Shown here: piece after piece, positions 1 to 7,721 of the stretch
Position numbering within the stretch: position 1 is the first letter of the stretch
Layout: every line of letters starts with the position of its first letter
Assembly: GCA_900318855.1 (NCBI GenBank)
Contig: ONMG01000043.1
Location: forward strand, 1-19,402
Direction: 5' to 3'
Source of the DNA: an uncultured Prevotella sp.
Lineage (GTDB): Bacteria > Bacteroidota > Bacteroidia > Bacteroidales > Bacteroidaceae
Length of the DNA stretch: 19,402 nt
The notes under the pieces: generated by a model
The model's database searches: none
What the model saw: only the letters and a program-made list of their open reading frames with translations
What the model was told of the DNA's origin: nothing
Position numbers and translations under genes: made by a program

Positions 1-16
1 GGCTTAGCCGACGGGC

Positions 17-2386
17 TCAGAACTCGAAGCGCACCCGGGCGTTGAATTGTCTTCCCGTGAGATAATTGGGTACGGCATATTGCTGTCCCGTGACGTCGGT
101 AATCCAGTAGTAGGAGTTCACATTGTTGATACCGAAGAGATTGAGCAAGTCGAGGCCGAGCCAGATATTGCGGAATATCGACTTGCTCTCCTTGCGTTCG
201 TTGTTGAGCAGACGGTAGCTCATGCCCATGTCGGCCCGCTTGTAGGCTGGTGCGCGGAAGGTGTTGTTCTCGAGTTCGCGGTGTGGAGCCGAAAAGGGCA
301 GGCCGTCGGCATAGGTGAGGCGGAGCGACATTTTCCAACGGTCGGTACCGGGGAAGTAGTCGGTGAAGAAGAGGTGGACAGCATATCGCTGGTCGGTGGG
401 CAGCGGGATGCTCTTGCCGTTGAGCTTCATTTTTGTGTCCATGAGCGAGAGGCTGACCCATGAGTCGGTGCCCGGAACGAACTCGCCGAAGAGCTTCAGG
501 TCGAGGCCTGCGGCATGACCGCTGGCCATGTTGTCGCCATAGTAGACCACCTTCACATTGTTAACGCTGTAGGGCACGAGGTTGGAAAGTGCCTTGTAGT
601 AAGCCTCAGCCGTGAATTTGTAGGGCCGGTTGTTCACCCTGAAGCGGTAGTCGGCGCCGGCTATGAAATGGATGGAGCGCTGACTCTTGGCCTTCTCGTT
701 GAGCCGGGCGTAGGAGATGCCGTTGACGGTGGTAGTGTCGCGGAGCTCCTTGAAGAAGGGGGCTTGATAGTAGAGTCCGGTGGCGAAGCGGAAAGTGAGG
801 TTCTGGTTGAAGGCCGGGATGATGCCGAGCGAGACGCGCGGACTGAGGAGCGTCTCCTTATTGAAGTTCCAGTGCGCCAGGCGCAGGCCGTAGTTGAGCG
901 TGTAGAGCGTGCCCCCCTCATGGCTGCTGAAGCGGTAGGTGTCTTGCAGATAGGCCTCTATGCGGTTGGCATTGAGGGTGTTCTTGGCGCGCATGGAGTA
1001 AATCATGTAGAGGTCCTTGCCGGTGTGAGGGATGCTGTAGCCGCTGGAGTCGCGCATCTCGTATTCCACGGAGTTCTCGGTGATATGCTCGAACTTGAAG
1101 GTGAGTCCGCCCTCGATATGGTGGCGCCGGGTGGTGTGCTGGGCCATGAGTTTGATGCTCTGCACATCGGCGTTGAGATAGTTGCGGGCATGCTGGAAAT
1201 AGGTGCCCACACCGAGGTTCTCACTGGTCTCGGTCTGTGTGAGCCAGTATTGTCCTTGCAGGTCGTAGCGCTCTTGTTCCTTGGTGGAGAAAGCTGAACC
1301 GAGGAGGGAGACGGAGGTGGAATCGCCCAACATGCGGGTGATGCCGATGGTGCCAAAGAAGGTGCGGAAGAGGTCTTTCTCCTGTCCGTCGAAGTAGACG
1401 CGGAACGACTTCACGTTCTGCAGTGTACCGAAACTGGTCTCGCGGTCCTCAGGCACAAAGTGGTAATGGTTGTCGCTGATGTTGCCGATGAAGTCCACTT
1501 TCCACCGCTTGTTGGGGCGGTAGGCGAGATAGGTCTGATAGTCGAGGAAGTCGGGCTTGTATTCTCCCTTGGTTTCCAGCGAGCCCAGCAGATACTTGGT
1601 GGTTTTATAGCGCAGTCCATTGCTCCAGGTGAACTTCTTGCCCTTGAGCCCCACATAGGCGCTTGCCCCGAGAAGACTCAGACTAACATTGCCCTCGGTG
1701 CGCTTGGGCTGGCGGTAGGTGATGTCGAGCGCCGAAGCCATGCGGTCGCCGTATTTAGCCTCGAAGCCGCCCGTAGAGAAGCCGATCTTTTCCACCAGGT
1801 CGGGATTGATGACCGAGAGTCCCTCCTGCTGTCCGCTGCGCACCAGGAAGGGGCGGAAGACCTCCACGTTGTTGATGTAGACGCTGTTCTCATCGAATGA
1901 GCCGCCGCGCACGTTGTACTGTGAGGAGAGTTCGCTGTGGGTCGATACTCCCGCCTGGCTTTGGATGAGCTCTTCTACGGCATTGCCCGTGGTGCTGGGA
2001 GCGCTCTTGAGCCCATCGGTCTTTATGTGCTGGGTTTGGCCCGTCTCGATGCGCTGCCCCGTGATGTTCACCTCACTGAGCGTCTTTTCGTCGCTGAAGA
2101 GCGTCACATGCAATGTTTGCCGCCCTTTGGGACGGATGAGCACACGCCGTTTGGTCTTGTAGCCCAGCATGGAGAATTTGACGACCACGGAGTCGGCAGA
2201 ACGTAGCGTGAGGCTGTATTCTCCCTTGAGTGACGTGAGGGCCACCTTGCCCTGCGCCACCACCGAGGCAAATTCCACGGGGTTATTGTCTTCGTCGGTC
2301 ACGCGGCCTTGAAGTGTGAAACTTTGGGAACTCACTTTGACGGCCGTGGTGAGACATATGAGGAGGAAGAGTATTTTCTTTGTCAT
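17..2386 (-). CDS. TonB-dependent outer-membrane receptor with N-terminal CarboxypepD_reg-like domain
   Basis: Outer-membrane beta-barrel receptor, 789 aa, presumed to import a ligand using TonB energy; the substrate cannot be told from the sequence. Residues 1-20 form a signal peptide (MTKK, hydrophobic core, cleavage near VSSQ). Residues 23-100 match the carboxypeptidase-regulatory-like beta-sandwich (GRVTDEDNNPVEFASV start, SMLGYKTK end) found at the front of many Bacteroidetes receptors. A plug domain follows at about 125-225 (YNVRGGSFDENSVYINNVEV, then GFEAKYGDRMAS). The rest is an aromatic-rich barrel ending in F, as expected for BamA-dependent insertion. No SusD-like gene is beside it, so it is not a standard SusCD pair. 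It is transcribed alone, downstream of a 22-bp repeat array. No good TAnnTTTG promoter is visible; the nearest is TAAATTCG about 45 bp upstream of the start, with one mismatch. Confidence 0.93.
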   Translation of the reverse strand: MTKKILFLLICLTTAVKVSSQSFTLQGRVTDEDNNPVEFASVVAQGKVALTSLKGEYSLTLRSADSVVVKFSMLGYKTKRRVLIRPKGRQTLHVTLFSDEKTLSEVNITGQRIETGQTQHIKTDGLKSAPSTTGNAVEELIQSQAGVSTHSELSSQYNVRGGSFDENSVYINNVEVFRPFLVRSGQQEGLSVINPDLVEKIGFSTGGFEAKYGDRMASALDITYRQPKRTEGNVSLSLLGASAYVGLKGKKFTWSNGLRYKTTKYLLGSLETKGEYKPDFLDYQTYLAYRPNKRWKVDFIGNISDNHYHFVPEDRETSFGTLQNVKSFRVYFDGQEKDLFRTFFGTIGITRMLGDSTSVSLLGSAFSTKEQERYDLQGQYWLTQTETSENLGVGTYFQHARNYLNADVQSIKLMAQHTTRRHHIEGGLTFKFEHITENSVEYEMRDSSGYSIPHTGKDLYMIYSMRAKNTLNANRIEAYLQDTYRFSSHEGGTLYTLNYGLRLAHWNFNKETLLSPRVSLGIIPAFNQNLTFRFATGLYYQAPFFKELRDTTTVNGISYARLNEKAKSQRSIHFIAGADYRFRVNNRPYKFTAEAYYKALSNLVPYSVNNVKVVYYGDNMASGHAAGLDLKLFGEFVPGTDSWVSLSLMDTKMKLNGKSIPLPTDQRYAVHLFFTDYFPGTDRWKMSLRLTYADGLPFSAPHRELENNTFRAPAYKRADMGMSYRLLNNERKESKSIFRNIWLGLDLLNLFGINNVNSYYWITDVTGQQYAVPNYLTGRQFNARVRFEF

Positions 2387-2518
2387 ATCTTGAGGATAAC
2401 GCCGAAAGACGTTTTATATTGTGAATTTCACGAATTTAGGTGGAGAGCCTCTGCTGTGCTTGCTCCAGACGTTGATAATCAGTGGGTTGTGGTATCAATA
2501 GCCTTTCCTTGATGCTTG

Positions 2519-2602
2519 TTACGCCAATTGGCGTAACTATGTCCGCCATTTGGCGTAGCTATGTCCGGCATTTGGCGTAACTATGTCCGGCATTTGGCGT
2601 AA
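2519..2602. repeat. Four-copy 22-bp direct repeat array (array A)
   Basis: Four units begin at 2525, 2547, 2569 and 2591, an exact 22-bp period. Each starts with the core CAnTTGGCGTA, and the first three continue as (a/g)CTATGTCCG(c/g). The first unit carries CAATTGG and lies inside a perfect 18-bp palindrome, TTACGCCAATTGGCGTAA (2519-2536). The later units carry CATTTGG. The last unit keeps only its core. A diverged relative with the same period is at 12891-12968. Function unknown. Confidence 0.9.
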
Positions 2603-2693
2603 ACCTCCTGGACTGGGGGCGTCGGAAGGCTGAAGCGCGAACTGGCAGCGGGTGGGGAGTGGAGACCGAAGGGTGGACGCGGAAATAATGAAA

Positions 2694-2732
2694 CTGCCCC
2701 GTGCAGTCGGTTGTAAGGGCTGCATGGGGCAG
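2694..2732 (-). terminator. Probable guaA terminator
   Basis: CTGCCCCGTGCAG (2694-2706) pairs with CTGCATGGGGCAG (2720-2732): a 13-bp stem with one G-U wobble and a 13-nt loop. Read on the minus strand the stem is followed by TTTCATTATTT, a moderately U-rich tail. It lies 67 nt after the guaA stop. Confidence 0.75.
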
Positions 2733-2798
2733 AGGGGGAGATGCGAGCCGGTGGAAAGCCGGCTCTCACTCTGATTGGAGATGATGGCTGCGGGGGGG

Positions 2799-4343
2799 TT
2801 ATTCCCACTCGATAGTCGAAGGTGGTTTTGAGGAGATGTCATAGCATACACGGTTGACTCCTCTCACCTTACGTATTATCTCATTGCTCACGTCAGCCAT
2901 GAAGTCGTAGGGCAGATGGGCCCAGTCGGCCGTCATGGCATCCATAGAGGTGACAGCGCGGAGGGCCACGGGATGCTCGTAGGTGCGCTCATCGCCCATA
3001 ACTCCCACAGAGCGGATGGTGGAGAGCAGGATGGCACCGGCCTGCCACACATGATCGTATAGGCTCGTGCCGTCAGGCATTCTGTAGTTGTGCATCTTCT
3101 CTATGTAGATGTCGTCGGCATCCTGGAGGATGCGTACCTTCTCGCGTGTGATGTCGCCAAGAATTCTCACAGCCAGTCCCGGTCCCGGGAAGGGGTGGCG
3201 CTTGATGAGATGCTCAGGCATCTTCAGCTCGTAGCCCACTCGGCGCACCTCGTCTTTGAAGAGCCATTTCAGGGGCTCGCAGAGCTTGAGCTTCATGTCC
3301 TTAGGCAGTCCGCCTACATTGTGGTGGCTCTTGATGGTCATACCCGTGATGGAGAGGCTCTCGATGCGGTCGGGATAGATGGTGCCCTGCGCAAGCCATT
3401 TGGCATCGGTTATCTTCTTGGCCTCGGCGTTGAATACCTCCACAAAGTCGCGGCCGATGATTTTGCGCTTTTGCTCGGGGTCGGTCACGCCTTCGAGGTC
3501 GTGGAAGAACTTCTCGCTGGCGTCGATACCGATGACGTTGAGTCCCAAACCCTTGTAGGCATCCATCACTTTCTGGAACTCATTCTTGCGCAGCATGCCG
3601 TGGTCGACGAAGATGCAGGTAAGGTTGCTGCCGATGGCACGGTGGAGCAGCGTGGCGCAGACCGAGGAGTCGACGCCGCCGGAGAGACCGAGGATGACGC
3701 GGTCGGCCCCCACTTGCTCCTTGAGCTCTTTCACGGTGGACTCAACGAACGAGGCAGGACTCCATTCCTGCTTTGAGCCGCAGATGTCGACTACGAAGTT
3801 CTTCAGCAGTTGCTTGCCCTGCGTGGTGTGGTAGACTTCCGGGTGGAACTGCACGCACCATACTCTCTTGCTCTCGTCGGCGAAGGCGGCATTGCTCACG
3901 TCGGCTGTGGAGCCGATGACCTGGAATCCAGCAGGAATGGCCGTAATGGTGTCGCCATGACTCATCCACACTTGAGAGCCTTTGTCGAACCCCTTGAAGA
4001 GACGGCTGTTGAGGTCAATGGTCTCCAGATTAGCACGTCCGTACTCTCGTGTGCCGGCCGGTTCCACCTTGCCGCCGCCCGAATAGGCGATGAACTGTGC
4101 GCCATAGCAGATGCCCAGCACGGGATAGCGGCCGATGAGCCGGGTGAGGTCCACCTTGAAAGCCTCCTTGTCGTGCACGGAATAGGGGCTTCCACTGAGG
4201 ATGACGCCTATGACAGAGGGGTCGTTCTCCGGGAACTTGTTGTACGGAATGATTTCGCAGAAAGTGTCCAGCTCGCGCACCCGGCGTCCTATGAGCTGGG
4301 TAGTCTGCGAACCGAAATCGAGAATAATAATCTTCTGTTGCAT
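2799..4343 (-). CDS. guaA: GMP synthase (glutamine-hydrolysing)
   Basis: Converts XMP, ATP and glutamine to GMP in the cytoplasm, the last step of guanine nucleotide synthesis. I place the start at the ATG at 4343 (MQQKIIILDFGSQ, 514 aa), because the family begins at this motif; an upstream in-frame ATG at 4373 would add ten unconserved residues. The class I glutamine amidotransferase domain covers residues 1-190, with nucleophile Cys79 in GICYGAQ and His167/Glu169 in FHPEV. The ATP-pyrophosphatase domain follows with the P-loop SGGVDSS at 221-227. The C-terminal dimerisation domain contains HPFPGPGLAVRI and ends in STIEWE. All key residues are present. It starts 32 bp after the MurU-like gene and has no visible promoter of its own, so it is probably cotranscribed with it. 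Confidence 0.98.
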   Translation of the reverse strand: MQQKIIILDFGSQTTQLIGRRVRELDTFCEIIPYNKFPENDPSVIGVILSGSPYSVHDKEAFKVDLTRLIGRYPVLGICYGAQFIAYSGGGKVEPAGTREYGRANLETIDLNSRLFKGFDKGSQVWMSHGDTITAIPAGFQVIGSTADVSNAAFADESKRVWCVQFHPEVYHTTQGKQLLKNFVVDICGSKQEWSPASFVESTVKELKEQVGADRVILGLSGGVDSSVCATLLHRAIGSNLTCIFVDHGMLRKNEFQKVMDAYKGLGLNVIGIDASEKFFHDLEGVTDPEQKRKIIGRDFVEVFNAEAKKITDAKWLAQGTIYPDRIESLSITGMTIKSHHNVGGLPKDMKLKLCEPLKWLFKDEVRRVGYELKMPEHLIKRHPFPGPGLAVRILGDITREKVRILQDADDIYIEKMHNYRMPDGTSLYDHVWQAGAILLSTIRSVGVMGDERTYEHPVALRAVTSMDAMTADWAHLPYDFMADVSNEIIRKVRGVNRVCYDISSKPPSTIEWE

Positions 4344-4375
4344 CAGGATAACAATATTAAGAATGTAGCTCACTG

Positions 4376-5236
4376 TTACCCCGCCTTTTGGGGAGAGTCG
4401 TCGTGAGCTTGATTATTCAGAAATGCTGAGGCCTGCCCCAAAGTAGCCATCTTGCCTACATCAATGAGTTTTAATCCTGGGTTGAGCACCCCTTTAATAG
4501 GAATGTCGCGGCAGACTGTCAGATAGAAGTCAAGGATGGGAAAGGATTCTGGCCAACTGTCCATAGCTTTGAAGAGTGTGGGATAGACCACATGGAGGCC
4601 GCTGAAGGCATACATGGGGAATGCTGTCTGTCCATTGGAGAACATCAGCCGGCCGCTACCGTCGTCGCTCGGAGTGGGCTTGAAGTGACCTTGTCTCAAT
4701 TCCTCGTAGGGACTGATGACCTCGTGGGTGTCGATGTTTGTCCAACCAACGAGCCGCAGGGTGGAGGGCTGGAAGATGAGGTAGCGTTTAGTGGAACGCC
4801 AGCTCACCATGAGCAGTGCGCCTGCCTTGTGGGGAATACCGCAGTCGGGACACGGCACAAGCGGCGATGTGTGATAGAAGAAATCGAAGTCGACATTGCT
4901 GAGAATGTCGACATTGTGTATGAGGATGGGGCTGGAGGGGTCGAAGAGATGGGCCGCGTATTTCAGACCGCCACCGGTGTCAAGAAGGTGGTCGGTCTCA
5001 TCGGAGATGGAAAGGTCGGCACCGAAGTTATTGTTGGCTTTCAGATAGTCAATGATTTGGTCAGAGAAATGATGCACATTGACGACTATGCGTTGGAAGC
5101 CACAGTCTTTAAGTCTAAGGATGACACGCTTGAGCAGCGGCTCTCCTTCCACGCTGACCAAAGCTTTCGGCTTGTGGTCGGTGAGGGGCTTCAGGCGGGT
5201 GCCAAGTCCGGCTGCGAAAATCATTGCCTGTTTCAT
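4376..5236 (-). CDS. Sugar-1-phosphate nucleotidyltransferase, MurU-like
   Basis: Cytoplasmic enzyme of 286 aa that joins an NTP to a sugar-1-phosphate. The N-terminal signature GLGTRLKPLT...KPKAL (residues 10-26) is the nucleotide-binding loop of the family, DTGGG at 86-90 contacts the base or sugar, and NVDIL at 108-112 carries the metal-binding Asp110. Overall it most resembles MurU (MurNAc-1-phosphate uridylyltransferase), which shares the (E/D)TGGG motif and short length. An AmgK-like kinase is encoded nearby, which fits. A mannose-1-phosphate guanylyltransferase role remains possible, since guaA follows directly. A CPDCGIPHK segment (129-137) is an odd insertion in this fold. The promoter box TAACTTTG lies only 5 nt before the ATG, so the mRNA may be leaderless. 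Confidence 0.88.
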   Translation of the reverse strand: MKQAMIFAAGLGTRLKPLTDHKPKALVSVEGEPLLKRVILRLKDCGFQRIVVNVHHFSDQIIDYLKANNNFGADLSISDETDHLLDTGGGLKYAAHLFDPSSPILIHNVDILSNVDFDFFYHTSPLVPCPDCGIPHKAGALLMVSWRSTKRYLIFQPSTLRLVGWTNIDTHEVISPYEELRQGHFKPTPSDDGSGRLMFSNGQTAFPMYAFSGLHVVYPTLFKAMDSWPESFPILDFYLTVCRDIPIKGVLNPGLKLIDVGKMATLGQASAFLNNQAHDDSPQKAG

Positions 5237-5241
5237 AGTGC

Positions 5242-5249
5242 AAAGTTAG
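5242..5249 (-). promoter_or_regulatory. Bacteroidetes -7 promoter box for the MurU-like gene
   Basis: Minus-strand TAACTTTG matches the Bacteroidetes -7 consensus TAnnTTTG exactly. It ends 5 nt before the ATG, so the start site would fall on or next to the start codon. No clear TTG element is seen at the usual distance upstream. Confidence 0.6.
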
Positions 5250-5574
5250 CATGAAAAATCAGAATAGCGTTGCATTAAGGCTGTCTTTTTAGCTTTTAAC
5301 CCTAAAATATGGGCATCCGGGGCTTTGGAAGCGGCCGGGTCGGTCTCCTGGGCTCGGAATGCAAAGTTGCATCGTTCGTCCTTGATGGTGTGGATGAACA
5401 GAAGGTGAGACTTTAGTCTGATGCGATCGGTTTGAATTAAGGCGGGGGAATACGCTGCCTTGATACTGGGTCGTGGTGTGAAGGGGAGTGCTTTCTCAAC
5501 GGTCCGCGGTGTATTTTTGCGTGGGGATGGGAAGGATATTGGAATCGGGCATTCCCGTTATCTCTGATATGCCT

Positions 5575-5613
5575 GCTCCCCCTGTCTGCCATGACCGGCT
5601 TTAGGGGGGGAGC
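5575..5613. terminator. Hairpin downstream of the kinase-RapZ gene, possible terminator
   Basis: GCTCCCCC (5575-5582) pairs perfectly with GGGGGAGC (5606-5613), leaving a 23-nt loop. It begins 29 nt after the stop of the minus-strand kinase-RapZ gene. There is no U-run on the minus strand; the plus strand continues TTTCTAC. It may end the kinase transcript or act in both directions. Confidence 0.45.
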
Positions 5614-5642
5614 TTTCTACTAAGGTGCCGAAGCAGAATTCG

Positions 5643-7208
5643 TCAGGCTTTGACGGGATGGGCCTTGAAGGTTTGTTCGATATTCTGCTCGCGATGAATG
5701 ACATGCACCTCAATGCCGAATTTCTGATTGAGATGCTCGGCCAGATGCTGGGCACTGTAGACGCTACGGTGCTGGCCGCCGGTGCAGCCGAAGCAGAACA
5801 TCAGGTGGGTGAAACCACGCTGAATGTAGCGCTTGACGTGGTGGTCGGCCAGCTGATAAACTGACTTGAGGAATTCCAATATCTCGCCATCGTCCTCGAG
5901 AAACCTGATGACGGGCTCGTCCAGCCCCGTCAGTTTCTTGTAAGGCTCATACCGGCCTGGATTGTGGGTGGAACGGCAGTCGAAGACATAGCCTCCTCCG
6001 TTGCCCGACGGGTCCATGGGGATGCCTTTCTTGTAAGAGAAGCTGTAGACGGTTACCACGAGCGGCCCTTTGCCATCGTACTTGGAGAAGGTGGCCGGAC
6101 CATCGAGTGGATTGGCGGGGTAGATGTCGTGCTCTGCGGTCTTGTAGCCATCTGCCCTACTCATCATGGCTTCTTTTTTAGGGGCGAATTGAGGCATTTC
6201 TGTGAGGCGCTGTAGCATGTCCATCATGTAGGGATAGGGAAACATGCCGTCACCGGCCTTCAACAGCGCGCGCAGATTCTCCATAGCCGGAGGGATGCTG
6301 TCGATGAAATGCTGCTTACGTTCGAAATATCCACGGAATCCGTAGGCACCGAGCACCTGCAAAGTTCGGAAGAGAACAAACAAGGATAGCCTGTTGACGA
6401 AGTGGCGCTCGTTGGGCACTTCAATGTAGTTCTTCAGTGAGTTGTAGTATTCGTAGATGAGGCTGCGACGCAACTTGTCGGGGTATTTGGCTGATGCCTG
6501 CCAAAGGAAGGAGGCCAGGTCGTAGTAGAAGGGCCCTTTACGGCCGCCCTGAAAGTCGATGAAGCAGGGATTGCCTTCTGCGTCAAGCATTACGTTGCGT
6601 GCCTGGAAATCACGGTAAAGGAAACTTTCGCATGGCTCTGCCGTGAGGTCCTTGGCAAACATGCGGAAGTTGGCCTCTAACTTCAACTCGTGAAAGTCGA
6701 GCTCTGTAGCCTTCAGAAAGCAGTACTTGAAGTAGTTGAGGTCGAAGAGCACACTGTCTTCGTTAAATTCGGGTTGAGGATAACAGTTACTGAAGTCAAG
6801 TCCGCGTGCGCCTCTGATCTGCAGCTCCGGCAACTTGCGGATTGTATTGACGAGTAGCTTTTTCTCGGCTTCATTATATCGTCCGCCAGCCTCTCTTCCA
6901 CCGTGAAGTGCGTCAAAAAGCGATGTGTTGCCCAAATCTGTCTGAAGGTAGCAGAGTTCGTCTTTGCTCACAGCCAGAATATGAGGCACGGGCAGTTGCC
7001 TTTGGGCGAAGTGGCGCGAAAGGTAGATGAAGGCATGGTCTTCTTCTTTGCTGGTGCCTATAGCACCGATAACAGTGCTCCCGTCTGGAGCTGTCATTCG
7101 GTAATACTTTCGGTTGCTGCCGGAAGCGGGTAGCTCTGTTGTCTCCGATGGCTGATTGTCAGCCCAGGACTCATATAGCTTGTTAAGTTTCTCTAATGTA
7201 TTGTCCAT
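5643..7208 (-). CDS. AmgK-like sugar kinase fused to a RapZ C-terminal domain
   Basis: A 521-aa protein with two domains. Residues 1-300 form an aminoglycoside-phosphotransferase-type kinase: catalytic loop YRDFQARN with Asp200 and Asn205, then FIDFQGG with metal-binding Asp218, as in AmgK, the anomeric MurNAc/GlcNAc kinase of Pseudomonas. Residues 384-510 match the C-terminal domain of RapZ: FDCRSTHNPGRYEPYKKLTG, then GCTGGQHRSV at 474-483. The N-terminal P-loop domain of RapZ is absent. In E. coli that C-terminal domain binds glucosamine-6-phosphate and GlmY/GlmZ RNAs. I chose the ATG at 7208 (MDNTLEKLNK); the in-frame ATG at 7298 would overlap the UmuD gene. It follows umuD by 35 bp with no visible promoter, so it is probably cotranscribed. 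Domain identities are firm; substrate and regulatory role are inferred. Confidence 0.9.
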   Translation of the reverse strand: MDNTLEKLNKLYESWADNQPSETTELPASGSNRKYYRMTAPDGSTVIGAIGTSKEEDHAFIYLSRHFAQRQLPVPHILAVSKDELCYLQTDLGNTSLFDALHGGREAGGRYNEAEKKLLVNTIRKLPELQIRGARGLDFSNCYPQPEFNEDSVLFDLNYFKYCFLKATELDFHELKLEANFRMFAKDLTAEPCESFLYRDFQARNVMLDAEGNPCFIDFQGGRKGPFYYDLASFLWQASAKYPDKLRRSLIYEYYNSLKNYIEVPNERHFVNRLSLFVLFRTLQVLGAYGFRGYFERKQHFIDSIPPAMENLRALLKAGDGMFPYPYMMDMLQRLTEMPQFAPKKEAMMSRADGYKTAEHDIYPANPLDGPATFSKYDGKGPLVVTVYSFSYKKGIPMDPSGNGGGYVFDCRSTHNPGRYEPYKKLTGLDEPVIRFLEDDGEILEFLKSVYQLADHHVKRYIQRGFTHLMFCFGCTGGQHRSVYSAQHLAEHLNQKFGIEVHVIHREQNIEQTFKAHPVKA

Positions 7209-7243
7209 ACTACTTATTCGAAGTAAACGGTGAGGCTTCGCAT

Positions 7244-7699
7244 CTATAATTCGGTTTGCTTGGAGCGTCGCTTGATGGTCCATGCCACTACTCCCCACAC
7301 CGTGAAGTCATCTGTGGCTTTCACGCGCAGAGTAGGATATGATTTGTTGGCGGGCACCAGCTCTATATAGCCTTCCTCCTTATGCTTAAGGCTTAAATAC
7401 TTGATCGTGAATTCGCCATTGATAAAGGCAACGATGATGTCGCCGTCTTGGGGCTCAAGCGAACGGTCTATAACCAGGATGTCGCCATCATCGATGCCTG
7501 CATCAACCATGGAGTCGCCTTTCACCCGTCCGTAGAAAGTGGCCGAAGGGTGCTTGATGATGTCGCGGTTGAAATCCAAAACATCACCAATATAGTCCTG
7601 AGCAGGACTGGGAAATCCCGCTTTAATGCCTCCGGTAACAAAGGGACGTTCCAAGGCCTCTTGGAAATTGCCCGTATAAATCAGCACTTCATTGCTCAT
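7244..7699 (-). CDS. umuD: UmuD-like S24 self-cleaving peptidase
   Basis: LexA/UmuD-type serine peptidase, 151 aa. The Ala27-Gly28 bond in KAGFPSPAQDY is the predicted autocleavage site, Ser63 in KGDSM is the nucleophile and Lys100 in FTIKY the general base. Distances between these sites (36 and 37 residues) equal those in E. coli UmuD (24, 60, 97). There is no N-terminal DNA-binding domain, which excludes LexA. UmuD' normally joins UmuC to form translesion polymerase V, but no umuC gene is adjacent: downstream is the kinase-RapZ fusion, upstream a small membrane protein. A polymerase partner elsewhere in the genome is possible. Confidence 0.93.
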   Translation of the reverse strand: MSNEVLIYTGNFQEALERPFVTGGIKAGFPSPAQDYIGDVLDFNRDIIKHPSATFYGRVKGDSMVDAGIDDGDILVIDRSLEPQDGDIIVAFINGEFTIKYLSLKHKEEGYIELVPANKSYPTLRVKATDDFTVWGVVAWTIKRRSKQTEL

Positions 7700-7721
7700 T
7701 GTCCCTCTCCCTCTTTTTGTC

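Larger units (their letters stand above)
2387..2798. other. 412-bp intergenic region between guaA and the TonB receptor
   Basis: No convincing gene. From right to left it holds a short perfect 7-bp hairpin (2745-2765, GAGCCGG/CCGGCTC) just after guaA, the guaA terminator hairpin (2694-2732), a G-rich plus strand (2610-2690), a four-copy 22-bp repeat array (2519-2602), and about 130 bp leading to the receptor start. Open frames here are interrupted or cross the repeats and the terminator. Confidence 0.7.
5237..5642. other. 406-bp intergenic region between the kinase-RapZ fusion and the MurU-like gene
   Basis: Holds the promoter of the MurU-like gene at its left edge and a hairpin at 5575-5613. 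A plus-strand TATTTTTG (5512-5519) resembles a -7 box but lacks a matching upstream element. I see no gene, RNA or gene remnant in the rest, and none of the 22-bp repeats. Confidence 0.6.

Noticed and set aside
515..1297. 260-codon open frame opposite the TonB receptor
   Set aside because: Val/Glu/Ala-rich low-information product typical of a shadow frame; the sense strand has clear receptor domains.
2519..2602. CRISPR array
   Set aside because: The 22-bp period leaves no room for repeat plus spacer; the whole unit is conserved and no cas genes are near.
4344..4375. Purine riboswitch before guaA
   Set aside because: Only 32 bp separate guaA from the upstream gene, too short for the aptamer, and no conserved stems are seen.
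7244..7699. LexA repressor
   Set aside because: The protein has only the peptidase part, with the cleavage site at residue 27; no helix-turn-helix domain is present.
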